Assembly: GCF_003788635.1 (NCBI RefSeq) | Contig: NZ_AYKH01000001.1 | Coordinates: 62,001-126,000 of the forward strand | Source of the DNA: Salinisphaera orenii subsp. orenii MK-B5 | GTDB taxonomy: Bacteria; Pseudomonadota; Gammaproteobacteria; Nevskiales; Salinisphaeraceae | DNA length: 64,000 nt | Direction of reading: 5' to 3' | In this document: in pieces, positions 26,854 to 36,967 of the stretch | Layout of the letters: each line of letters opens with the position of its first letter | Numbering within the stretch: position 1 is the first letter of the stretch | The notes under the pieces: model-generated | Seen by the model: the letters and a program-made list of their open reading frames with translations, nothing else | Databases searched by the model: none | Told to the model about the DNA's origin: nothing | Program-made: the position numbers and the translations under genes

Positions 26854-27327
26854 ATGTCTATACATGTTCAGCAAGACAAAGCAACCTTCGGAAAGCCGTG
26901 TGTTAGCCCGTCATTCCTGTCGACGGACGAGGCACAGGGCCGGCGATGCGCGGGCGAAGGCAGCTCCGGGTTCACGCTCATCGAATTGATGATCGTGCTC
27001 TTGATCGTGGCGATACTCGCCGCGATCGCCTATCCCGCCTATACGGGATATCTACGAAGTGCGCAGCGCGCTGATGCTCAGGCCGCCCTCATGAATGCGG
27101 CGCAGCGACTGGAGCGGCGTTATACCGCCGCGGGCGAGTACAGCGCCGCGCAGACAACGATTGCTTCGGAGCAGGGATACTGGACGGTGAAGGTGGACAT
27201 CACGGATAGCGGCCAGAGTTATTTCCTCACCGCCCAGAAGACGGACAAGGGCGTGACGGACGCCACCTGCAGCGGCAGCATGACCCTAGACCCTCAGGGT
27301 CGACGCGAACCGGATTCATGCTGGTGA
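26854..27327 (+). CDS. pilE: Type IV pilin-like protein PilE
   Basis: 157 residues. The prepilin peptidase site is GEGSSG (Gly 39) followed by FTLIELMIVLLIVAILAAIAYPAYTGYLRSA with Glu +5. A C-terminal disulfide loop is suggested by Cys 139 and Cys 156. The 39-residue leader is long for a class III pilin; no closer in-frame ATG is seen. The protein resembles the PilE of minor pilin clusters rather than a major pilin, judging by context. In most gammaproteobacteria pilE ends the fimT-pilV-pilW-pilX-pilY1 operon; here it is divergent on the opposite strand and pilY1 is not found. Confidence 0.88.
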   Translation: MSIHVQQDKATFGKPCVSPSFLSTDEAQGRRCAGEGSSGFTLIELMIVLLIVAILAAIAYPAYTGYLRSAQRADAQAALMNAAQRLERRYTAAGEYSAAQTTIASEQGYWTVKVDITDSGQSYFLTAQKTDKGVTDATCSGSMTLDPQGRREPDSCW

Positions 27328-27538
27328 GCCCGTTTCATACGCGCCATTATCGACCCTCGCGACGACATATCGACAACGAACCAATTACCGAAGAGCATCG
27401 GTGCGGCCCGCAAGCGTTCAATCGACGCGACGAACGTCGTTCTCGGCGAACCCGGCCACTCTTGTCGATAACAAAAGCGAATGGCTGTCGGGGCACGCGC
27501 TCACGTCAGTTAGTTCTAGGCGTCTCCGGACCAAACAG

Positions 27539-28057
27539 TCAACGTACTGGCGGGTCATTCCGCCCAAAGAGCATGTCGACACCAAGCAGAATGGCGCCGA
27601 GCACGATGGCGCTGTCGGCGACGTTGAACGCGGGGTAATGCCAGCCCTGGATGTGAAAATCCACAAAGTCGATGACGTAGCCCCGGGTTGCGCGATCGAT
27701 GGCGTTGCCGAGCGCACCGCCCAGAATCAGCGCCAGCGACGCCGCGACCAGCCGCTCGCCGTGGGGATGGCGCCGCATCCAGATCAGGATGCCCACGGAG
27801 ACCAGCACGCTGAGTGCCACGAACAGCCACGGGGTGGCGCCGGCGAATATGCTGAACGCCGCCCCGGTATTGTGCATGAGCGTGAGGTTGAGCCAGTCGA
27901 AGACCGGAATACGATCGAATAGCGCCAGGTTGTTGACCACCAGCTGCTTGGTGATCTGATCGGCCACGATGAGCACGGCGGACAGCCACAGCCAGTGCGC
28001 GTTCTGTAGCTGGAAGCCCCGCTCGTGGGTCACGGCCTTTTCGGAGGAAGACGTCAT
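27539..28057 (-). CDS. lspA: Lipoprotein signal peptidase (signal peptidase II)
   Basis: 172 residues with four membrane helices. The catalytic Asp motifs GGALGNAIDRATRGYVIDFVDF and FNVADSAIVLG are intact, with the NNLALF and HNTGAAFS segments before them. It removes signal peptides from prolipoproteins in the inner membrane; the predicted amidase lipoprotein would be a client. The start is fixed by a 4-base ATGA overlap with the ribF stop. ileS normally separates ribF and lspA, and fkpB-ispH normally follow; none is present. Positions 27328-27538 hold no recognisable gene. Confidence 0.96.
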   Translation of the reverse strand: MTSSSEKAVTHERGFQLQNAHWLWLSAVLIVADQITKQLVVNNLALFDRIPVFDWLNLTLMHNTGAAFSIFAGATPWLFVALSVLVSVGILIWMRRHPHGERLVAASLALILGGALGNAIDRATRGYVIDFVDFHIQGWHYPAFNVADSAIVLGAILLGVDMLFGRNDPPVR

Positions 28058-28992
28058 GATGATCGGCGCTCTTGCAGGCACGCGCGCACGCGGTCGACGT
28101 CGCGGTGCATCTGGTCGGTCAGCGCCTCGAGCGAGTCGAAGCGCACTTCTTCACGGATAAACGACTCAAAGGATACGTCAACCCGCTGCCCGTATAAATC
28201 GCCCTCGAAATCGAGCAGGTACACCTCGAGCAGCGGCTCGCGCCCGTTGACCGTGGGCCGCACACCAAAACTCGCCGCGCCGCTTCGACGCGTGCCGTCG
28301 GCCAGCCCGACCTCGACCGCGTAGACACCGTAGCGCGGTGCAGGCCGACGGGCCAGCCGAATATTAAGCGTCGGAAAACCGAGCGTACGCCCCAGGCGTT
28401 CGCCAGTGACCACCCGGCCACTCACACGATAGCTGTGGCCGAGCAGGCGCGCGGCCTGATCCGGCCGGCCGTCGGCGAGCGCGCGCCGCACCCGGGTGGA
28501 ACTCACGCGGGCGCCGTCCACACAGATCTCCGGCAGCGGCGCGATGTCCACGCCGCGCTGCGCCGCATGGGCCCGGAGCAGCGCGACATCGCCCGTACGG
28601 CCCCGGCCGAAACGGAAATCTTCGCCGACGAGAATATGACGGGCGTCGAGTCGTCGTTCGAGCAGATCCGTGATGAACCTGTCCGCAGACATCGCCGCGA
28701 ATTCGGCATCGAAACGTGCGCAGGCGACGATGTCCACGCCCAGCGCGCGAGCGTCCTCGAGCTTTTCCCGCAGGGATGACAGCCGCGCTGGCGCGCCGTC
28801 CGGATCGAAAAAGGCCCGTGGCATCGGCTCGAACGTCATCACCACGCTCGGCAGCTGCAGTGCTCGCGCACGCTCGCGCAGGCGGGCGATGATCGCCTGA
28901 TGGCCGAGATGCAGGCCATCGAAGTTGCCGATCGTCAGCACGCAGCCGCCGGGCAACCCCGCGCAGCGCTGGACCGAACGGATCACGCGCAC
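28054..28992 (-). CDS. ribF: Bifunctional riboflavin kinase / FAD synthetase
   Basis: 312 residues. The N-terminal FAD synthetase domain shows LTIGNFDGLHLGHQAII, and the C-terminal riboflavin kinase domain shows TLGFPTLNIRL and GVRPTVNG. It makes FMN and then FAD from riboflavin. A GTG start 2 bases after the murJ stop is chosen, with GGCGGAG upstream; a second GTG two codons later is also possible. It is directly coupled to lspA. Confidence 0.95.
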   Translation of the reverse strand: MRVIRSVQRCAGLPGGCVLTIGNFDGLHLGHQAIIARLRERARALQLPSVVMTFEPMPRAFFDPDGAPARLSSLREKLEDARALGVDIVACARFDAEFAAMSADRFITDLLERRLDARHILVGEDFRFGRGRTGDVALLRAHAAQRGVDIAPLPEICVDGARVSSTRVRRALADGRPDQAARLLGHSYRVSGRVVTGERLGRTLGFPTLNIRLARRPAPRYGVYAVEVGLADGTRRSGAASFGVRPTVNGREPLLEVYLLDFEGDLYGQRVDVSFESFIREEVRFDSLEALTDQMHRDVDRVRACLQERRSS

Positions 28993-28994
28993 GA

Positions 28995-30560
28995 TCAGCG
29001 CTCCGCCGGCAGGGCGAGATGACGCGGCCGCACCCCGGCGAGCGCCAGGACGACGAAATAGACGCCGATACCGGCGCCCACCCAGGCGAACAGCCAGCCG
29101 ACGCGCTGCAGCGCCGCGCGCCCGACCCACACGTCCAGATCCGCGGCGCCGTAGACCAGCACCGCCGCCATCGCGGCGCAGCCCAGCAGCACACGCAGTG
29201 CCAGCCAGCGCCAGTCCGAGCCCGGCGTATACACCCGGTCCCGGCGCAGATACCGGTACAGCAGTCCGGCATTGACGAACGCGCCGAGCGAGGTCGCCAG
29301 CGCCAGGCCGGAATGGGGCGCGGGCAGGCTCAACGCCGTGAACGCCCCGACGAACAACAGATTCATGGCCATCGCGCTGACCATCGAAATCACGCCGCAG
29401 CGGACGGGCGTGCGCGAGTCTTCGCGCGAGAAAAAGCCGGTCACCAGCACCTTGACCAAGGAAAACCCCATGAATCCAAACGCATAGGCCATGAGCGCGT
29501 ACTGACTCATCAGCGCATCATGACCGGTGAAGGAACGATAATTGAACAACGTGGCCACCAGCGGCCCGGCCAGCACGAACAGGCCGATCATCGCCGGCAG
29601 CCCCAGCAGGACGATCATCTTCAGCGCCCAGTCCAGCGTATCCGAGAAAGCCGCTGCCGATCGGCTCGCATGGCGCGCGGACAGGTTCGGCAGGATCACC
29701 GTCGCGATCGCGATCGAGAACACCCCCAGCGGGAACTCCATCAGTCGGTCCGCGTAGTAGAGCCAGCTGACGCTGCCCGAGGCCAGAAACGACGCCATGA
29801 TCGTATCAAGCATGAGGTTGATCTGGGCCACCGACGAACCGAACAGTATCGGCAGCATTAGTGACAGAATGCGGCGAACCTGTGGATCGTGCCAGCCCCA
29901 GCGCGGACGCGGGAAATGCCCCAGCCGGGCGAGAAACGGCAGCTGGAAGGCGAGCTGGACCACCCCGGCGATCAACACGCCGATCGCCAGCGCGATCTCC
30001 GGGCGAGCGAACCAGGGCGCCAGTCCGATCGCGACACTGATCAGCGACAGATTGAGCAGCACCGGCGTGAACGCCGGCACCGCGAACTGACCGTAGGTGT
30101 TGAGAATACCGCCCGCGAACGCCGTCAGGGAGATGAACAGCAGATAGGGAAAGGTCAGCCGCAGCAGATCCACGGCGAGATCGAACTGCTCGGTCGCGCC
30201 GGCGAACCCGGGCGCGAATAGATAGATCAGCAGCGGCGCGCCGACGATGCCGACCACGGTCACACCAATTAGAATCACGCCGAGCGTGCCCGCGACAACG
30301 TTGATCAGATCCTGTGTGGCTTCGGTCCCGTCGCGGCTTTTCGTCGACGACAGCACTGGCACGAAGGACTGGGCGAACGCGCCCTCCGCGAACAGCCGAC
30401 GCATGAAATTGGGGATCTTGAAGGCGACGAGAAACGCGTCCATGCCCGGCCCGGCGCCGAACAGGATCGCGAACGCCATGTCGCGCAGAAACCCGAACAC
30501 ACGCGAAGCGAGCGTCATCACGCCGACCACGCCCGTGGATTTCGCTAACGACGATGCCAT
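28995..30560 (-). CDS. murJ: Lipid II flippase MurJ
   Basis: 521 residues, polytopic (about 14 hydrophobic segments) of the MVF superfamily. The start SSLAKSTGVVGVMTLASRVFGFLRD and the GMDAFLVAFKIPNFMRRLFAEGAF segment with conserved Arg residues are hallmarks. It flips undecaprenyl-linked peptidoglycan precursor across the inner membrane. ATG 30560 is preferred over the GTG just before it. It heads the murJ-ribF-lspA operon and is divergent from rpsT, as usual. Confidence 0.97.
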   Translation of the reverse strand: MASSLAKSTGVVGVMTLASRVFGFLRDMAFAILFGAGPGMDAFLVAFKIPNFMRRLFAEGAFAQSFVPVLSSTKSRDGTEATQDLINVVAGTLGVILIGVTVVGIVGAPLLIYLFAPGFAGATEQFDLAVDLLRLTFPYLLFISLTAFAGGILNTYGQFAVPAFTPVLLNLSLISVAIGLAPWFARPEIALAIGVLIAGVVQLAFQLPFLARLGHFPRPRWGWHDPQVRRILSLMLPILFGSSVAQINLMLDTIMASFLASGSVSWLYYADRLMEFPLGVFSIAIATVILPNLSARHASRSAAAFSDTLDWALKMIVLLGLPAMIGLFVLAGPLVATLFNYRSFTGHDALMSQYALMAYAFGFMGFSLVKVLVTGFFSREDSRTPVRCGVISMVSAMAMNLLFVGAFTALSLPAPHSGLALATSLGAFVNAGLLYRYLRRDRVYTPGSDWRWLALRVLLGCAAMAAVLVYGAADLDVWVGRAALQRVGWLFAWVGAGIGVYFVVLALAGVRPRHLALPAER

Positions 30561-30591
30561 CACTCAAACCGTGAACCGCAGAATGCGGCGC

Positions 30592-30620
30592 ACTATAGCG
30601 GCAACCCGACCGGCACTAAA
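30592..30620 (-). promoter_or_regulatory. Candidate promoter of murJ-ribF-lspA
   Basis: Minus strand TTTAGT (30615-30620) and TATAGT (30592-30597) with 17-base spacing, about 32 bases before the murJ ATG. Confidence 0.5.
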
Positions 30621-30638
30621 GGCGAGTGCTCCAAAAAG

Positions 30639-30667
30639 TTGACAACGCGCCCCCGAATCACAATAAT
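30639..30667 (+). promoter_or_regulatory. Promoter of rpsT
   Basis: Perfect -35 TTGACA (30639-30644), 17-base spacer and AATAAT (30662-30667), 48 bases before the rpsT start. One of the strongest promoters in the window. Confidence 0.78.
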
Positions 30668-30714
30668 CGCGCGCCTGACAACGATTCATCCGACCGATTT
30701 CTCAGGAGCTGTCC

Positions 30715-30987
30715 GTGGCGAATTCTGCCCAAGCCCGCAAGCGCGTCCTCCAGGCCGTCACCCGTCGTGAACGCAACATGGCGCAGCGCTCGCTGGTGCG
30801 TACCCATATCAAGAAGGTCCGCAAGGCGATCGCCGCCGGTGACTCCGCCGACGCCATGGCCGCGTTCAAGGCCGCGGTACCGATCATCGACCGCATGGCC
30901 GGCAAGGGCCAGATCCATCGCAACAAGGCCGCCCGTCACAAGTCGCGCCTGAACGCCCAGATCAAAGCCATCAGCCAGCAGGCCTGA
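30715..30987 (+). CDS. rpsT: 30S ribosomal protein S20
   Basis: 90 residues, very basic. It begins MANSAQARKRVLQAVTRRERN and ends with HKSRLNAQIKAI, matching S20 along its length. It starts with GTG preceded by CAGGAGC; rpsT in E. coli also uses a weak non-ATG start (TTG), which permits autoregulation, so the GTG may be functional. It binds 16S rRNA early in assembly. Monocistronic, with its own promoter and terminator, divergent from murJ. Confidence 0.97.
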   Translation: MANSAQARKRVLQAVTRRERNMAQRSLVRTHIKKVRKAIAAGDSADAMAAFKAAVPIIDRMAGKGQIHRNKAARHKSRLNAQIKAISQQA

Positions 30988-31033
30988 TAGACAGACAAGA
31001 TCGGCGGCGATCCCCGACGCTGCCGAGATCGAA

Positions 31034-31057
31034 GAAGCCCGCTCGCGCGGGCTTTTT
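31034..31057 (+). terminator. Rho-independent terminator after rpsT
   Basis: AAGCCCGC, loop TCGC, GCGGGCTTTTTT: a perfect stem with T-run, 47 bases past the rpsT stop and between the convergent rpsT and proB. Confidence 0.93.
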
Positions 31058-31081
31058 TCATGTCCACCGTAGAGGCGACGC

Positions 31082-33652
<2,571 letters not shown>

Positions 33653-33682
33653 GGTCTGGGTCCTCTAACCGATGCGTTGCGA

Positions 33683-33997
33683 TCAGGCGCCGGGAATCGA
33701 CGTGATCTTGAGCTGGGTGTAGTGCTGGCGATGGCCGTGGGCACGCCGATACTTCTTGCGACGCTTGAACTTGACCACCTCGATCTTGTCGCGGCGCGCA
33801 TGCGTCTGCACTTCCGCGGAGACCGCCTTGCCATTCAGCAGCGGCGTGCCGATCTGCACGTCATCACCGTCCGAAATCAGGAGCACGTCCGAGAGTTCGA
33901 TCGTGCTGCCGGGCTCGGCATCGAGCTTCTCGACGCGCAGGACGTCGCCCTCTGCCACCCTGTACTGTTTACCGCCGGTGCGAATTACCGCGTGCAT
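33683..33997 (-). CDS. rplU: 50S ribosomal protein L21
   Basis: 104 residues (MHAVIRTGGKQYRVAEGD ... RRKKYRRAHGHRQHYTQ), the usual length and the usual C-terminal 23S-rRNA-binding segment. The start at 33997 matches the family. It has a strong own promoter and is divergent from ispB, the classical gammaproteobacterial order. Confidence 0.97.
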   Translation of the reverse strand: MHAVIRTGGKQYRVAEGDVLRVEKLDAEPGSTIELSDVLLISDGDDVQIGTPLLNGKAVSAEVQTHARRDKIEVVKFKRRKKYRRAHGHRQHYTQLKITSIPGA

Positions 33998-34051
33998 GAC
34001 CACTCCACGTCGCCTGTTGCTCTTGGGCTCTCGCCCGATGAAAGACGCGGA

Positions 34052-34080
34052 ATAATACGTGCTTTCCGGCGACCGGTCAA
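34052..34080 (-). promoter_or_regulatory. Promoter of rplU-rpmA
   Basis: Minus strand TTGACC (34075-34080), 17-base spacer and TATTAT (34052-34057), about 55 bases before rplU. Its -35 lies only 24 bases from the -35 of the divergent ispB promoter. Confidence 0.75.
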
Positions 34081-34104
34081 CGCGCACACCATCGCCCGCG
34101 CGCC

Positions 34105-34133
34105 TTGACAGGCCGGGGCCGCACGCCTAAGTT
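34105..34133 (+). promoter_or_regulatory. Promoter of ispB
   Basis: TTGACA (34105-34110), 17-base spacer and TAAGTT (34128-34133), 27 bases before the ispB ATG. Confidence 0.62.
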
Positions 34134-34160
34134 TGCCGCTGTTTTTCGGTTCCGGGCAAC

Positions 34161-35129
34161 ATGAGTATTCAGCCGCTTTTCGAGCCGGTCGAGGACGACA
34201 TGCGCGCGGTCGACGCCCTCATACGGCAGCGGCTGAATTCGGACGTGGTCCTCATCAACACGCTCGGCGAGTACATCATCGCAAGCGGCGGCAAGCGCCT
34301 GCGGCCCGCGCTGGTGCTGCTGGCGGCGCGCGCGAGCGGCTACACCGGCGATCAGCACCACCTGCTCGCCACCATCATCGAGTTCATCCATACCGCCACG
34401 CTGCTGCACGACGACGTCGTCGACGAGTCCACGCTGCGGCGCGGGCGCGACACCGCGAACACGCTCTGGGGCAACGACGCGAGCGTACTCACCGGCGATT
34501 TCCTCTATTCGCGCGCCTTTCAGATGATGGTGGAGCTCGACTCCTTCCAGATCATGCGCGTGCTCGCGGACGCGACCAACCGCATCGCGGAAGGCGAGGT
34601 CATGCAGCTGATGCACAGTCACAATCCCGACCTCGCGGAAAACGACTATCTGGAAGTCGTCGATCGCAAGACAGCCAGCCTGTTCGCCGCCGGCTGTCGG
34701 CTGGCCGCCGAGCTGGCGGGCTGCGACGCCGCGCGCTGCGACGCCATGGCCACCTACGGCCGACACCTGGGCGTGGCCTTCCAGGTCATCGACGATTCGC
34801 TGGACTACGGCCGCGGCGACGGCGACTACGGCAAGAACGTCGGCGACGACCTCGCCGAAGGCAAGGCGACCCTGCCGCTGATCCGCGCGCTGTCGCAGGT
34901 CGAAGCCGCCGTGGGGGAACCGATCCGCCGGGCTCTGCGGGACGGCGATCGCGATGCGCTCGACGATGTGCTGAAAGCGATTGAATCGACCGATGCGATG
35001 GAATACACTTGCGGCCGCGCCGAGGGCGAAGCCGACAAGGCCGTCGCCGCACTCGACGTTTTCGACGAGTCGCCGTTCAAGGCGACACTCGTCTCGCTGG
35101 CCGAGTTTTCGGTTCAGCGCCGATACTGA
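34161..35129 (+). CDS. ispB: Polyprenyl diphosphate synthase (octaprenyl type)
   Basis: 322 residues of the trans-prenyltransferase family. The first Asp-rich motif is in LLHDDVVDESTLRRG (about 84-98), the second in QVIDDSLDYG (about 210-220), and GGKRLRPAL near the N-terminus binds substrate. It builds the side chain of ubiquinone from isopentenyl diphosphate. The exact chain length cannot be read from sequence alone. tRNA-Pro follows after 2 bases and may be cotranscribed. Confidence 0.94.
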   Translation: MSIQPLFEPVEDDMRAVDALIRQRLNSDVVLINTLGEYIIASGGKRLRPALVLLAARASGYTGDQHHLLATIIEFIHTATLLHDDVVDESTLRRGRDTANTLWGNDASVLTGDFLYSRAFQMMVELDSFQIMRVLADATNRIAEGEVMQLMHSHNPDLAENDYLEVVDRKTASLFAAGCRLAAELAGCDAARCDAMATYGRHLGVAFQVIDDSLDYGRGDGDYGKNVGDDLAEGKATLPLIRALSQVEAAVGEPIRRALRDGDRDALDDVLKAIESTDAMEYTCGRAEGEADKAVAALDVFDESPFKATLVSLAEFSVQRRY

Positions 35130-35131
35130 AT

Positions 35132-35208
35132 CGGAGTATAGCTCAGCTTGGTAGAGCGCCACCTTCGGGAGGTGGAGGTCGTAGGTTCAAATCCTGCTAC
35201 TCCGACCA
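35132..35208 (+). tRNA. tRNA-Pro (anticodon CGG)
   Basis: 77 bases including encoded CCA. The acceptor CGGAGTA pairs with TACTCCG; anticodon stem-loop CCACC-TTCGGGA-GGTGG gives anticodon CGG, reading CCG, a frequent codon in such GC-rich DNA. T-loop GGTTCAAATCC is canonical. Confidence 0.97.
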
Positions 35209-35428
35209 TCGACGCGATGTCCCGCCCCACCTGTGACCGCAGACCGTTTCCGGCACGGCGTGTCCACACGGCGGCCCGCGTTCTCCCGCCTGCATCCCCG
35301 CCCACCTGAATACCGACACCGAATTCCGGATTAATGCGGATGGCGACGTCATCACGTCCGGTTCACCCTGCACGAACATTCCGGTCGCCGACGCACCGGC
35401 GCGGCGGCCCGACATTGCAGGAGTCTTC

Positions 35429-35815
35429 ATGCAGACCGATCGTTTCATCGCCCACGTCAACCACGCCTGCCCGTCCCTGGACGCGGATGTCGCCCACGAG
35501 GCCACGCTCATCACGCTGGAAACCCTGTGCGAGCAGCTGCCGCTGGATCAGGCCAAGCGCCTTGCCGCCCAGCTGCCCAAGGAATTGACGGAGGCCGTCG
35601 AGGCGGGCGGCGACCGAGGCGAAACCTCCGACGTACCGATCACGCTCACCGAGTTCTACAGCAAACTGATGTTCCGCACCGAGCTGGACGAGGACACCAC
35701 GCGCCGCGTCGCCCAGGCGGTCGCCAGCGCGCTTCGCCAGGCCGTATCGGACGGCGAGATCTCCGATGTCGCGCTCGATCTGCCGTCGGAACTCGACCAG
35801 CTCGTCGCAGCCTGA
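35429..35815 (+). CDS. DUF2267 family protein
   Basis: 128 residues, acidic and alpha-helical, with the DUF2267 pattern ETLCEQLPLDQAKRLAAQLPKEL followed by SEFYSKLM-like LTEFYSKLMFRTELDED. The molecular function of the family is unknown; members are often near stress or general-response genes. ATG at 35429 is preceded by GCAGGAG. It is followed 49 bases later by a small Cys-rich protein on the same strand. Region 35209-35428 upstream shows no gene. Confidence 0.82.
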   Translation: MQTDRFIAHVNHACPSLDADVAHEATLITLETLCEQLPLDQAKRLAAQLPKELTEAVEAGGDRGETSDVPITLTEFYSKLMFRTELDEDTTRRVAQAVASALRQAVSDGEISDVALDLPSELDQLVAA

Positions 35816-35864
35816 CACCGCGACGCGAAACTGCCTCAGCGAATACCCGGCCCGGAGAGACATC

Positions 35865-36098
35865 ATGGCTCGATGCGACTGTTGCGGCAACGACTACGAC
35901 AAGGCGTTCGTCGTGGAGATGGACGGCAAGCGCTACACTTTCGATTCGTTCGAATGTGCAGCGCACCGGCTCGCTCCGACCTGTCCCCAGTGTGGATGTC
36001 GCGTACTTGGACACGGCGTGGAAGGCGGGGGTCGCATCTACTGCTGCGCGCATTGCGCCGCCGCTGATGGAGCGCAGGATCTGACCGATCGGCGTTGA
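35865..36098 (+). CDS. Small Cys-rich protein (metallothionein-like/zinc-ribbon-like)
   Basis: 77 residues with ten Cys (4, 6, 7, 31, 40, 43, 45, 60, 61, 64) and His 34, 50 and 63. The arrangement CDCCGNDY, FDSFECAAH, CPQCGCRVLGHGVE, YCCAHC suggests binding of two or more zinc ions. Similar small proteins in many proteobacteria are listed as hypothetical or metallothionein-like; I know of no proven function. Start ATG 35865 has CCGGAGAGA upstream. Positions 36099-36349 downstream contain no gene I can support. Confidence 0.75.
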   Translation: MARCDCCGNDYDKAFVVEMDGKRYTFDSFECAAHRLAPTCPQCGCRVLGHGVEGGGRIYCCAHCAAADGAQDLTDRR

Positions 36099-36349
36099 CC
36101 GCCAACTCGCGCCACTGTCCCGCGGCTGCGGCCGGCGGGCGTGATCTCGCCGTCGGCCGGTTCCGGGCCTCGGCTCGCTGATCACGAAACCGAGCGAACC
36201 GAAAACCATCGGCGAGACGTGTCGGGACCGACGAGATTCGGAACACGATCACACAGATGCGCTCGATCGCCGAGCCGGACGGTATTTTCCGTTGCCGGCT
36301 GCAGGCCTCGAACGGAGTGACCTCAATCACCCCGGGCGATCGTCCCGAA

Positions 36350-36790
36350 TCAGGCGGACATTTCGTCCATGAACGCGTCATATCGTGTTGCCAGATCGGT
36401 CTTTTCTTCCTCACCGAGCACCCGTCCGGCCTGTTGAAAAACCTCCTGTTCCTCTTCTTCCAGATGGTGCGTGACCAGTTTCCGCAGCTTTTTCGCATCG
36501 CTCAGCCACGCGGGCGAGCTGTAGTCGGTGGTCTCCAGCGACTCGACCAGTTCGTCGATCTCGTGGTGTTCGGCGACGCTGTGGCGCGCCTTTTCCTGCG
36601 TCATGTCGTATTCCATCAACGGCACATAGAAATACCGCTCTTCCGCCGCCGCGTGGTGGGCCAGTTCGGCCTTCAAGGCCGCGAAGATGCCGTCGCGCGT
36701 ATCGCTGTCGCCATGCGTATCCGTGAGCGCGTCCAGCAGGCGACGCTGCTTGTCGTGGCTCTCGCGCAGGGCCTCGAATATGTTTTTCAC
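36350..36790 (-). CDS. Hemerythrin HHE domain protein
   Basis: 146 residues from a GTG at 36790 (GTG AAA AAC ATA TTC), preceded by GGGAAGA. The HHE pattern is present: ESHDKQRRLLDAL, LAHHAAAEERYFY, AEHHEIDELVE and THHLEEEEQEVF provide the His/Glu ligands of a di-iron site. Such proteins bind oxygen or take part in iron/nitrosative stress defence; the role here is not determined. It is divergent from pilB. A longer ATG-started frame exists but lacks a Shine-Dalgarno site. Confidence 0.88.
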   Translation of the reverse strand: MKNIFEALRESHDKQRRLLDALTDTHGDSDTRDGIFAALKAELAHHAAAEERYFYVPLMEYDMTQEKARHSVAEHHEIDELVESLETTDYSSPAWLSDAKKLRKLVTHHLEEEEQEVFQQAGRVLGEEEKTDLATRYDAFMDEMSA

Positions 36791-36967
36791 GTATCTTCCC
36801 GGTTTGTGGTCGATCGCGCATGGTAGCGTCATGACAAACACCATAGAATCCGTACCGTTGCTGACGCACGTCGATCTTCCTCCGCGCCCGCTGGCCACCC
36901 GTGTCGGGGCTTTTGTGGCAGGCCATTCCACAGAACGGCCACGTTCGGGCCGTCCGGGGATGCCTCC

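Noticed and set aside
36099-36349. Possible small gene between the Cys-rich protein and hemerythrin
   Set aside because: No frame with a plausible start, ribosome site or conserved motif on either strand.
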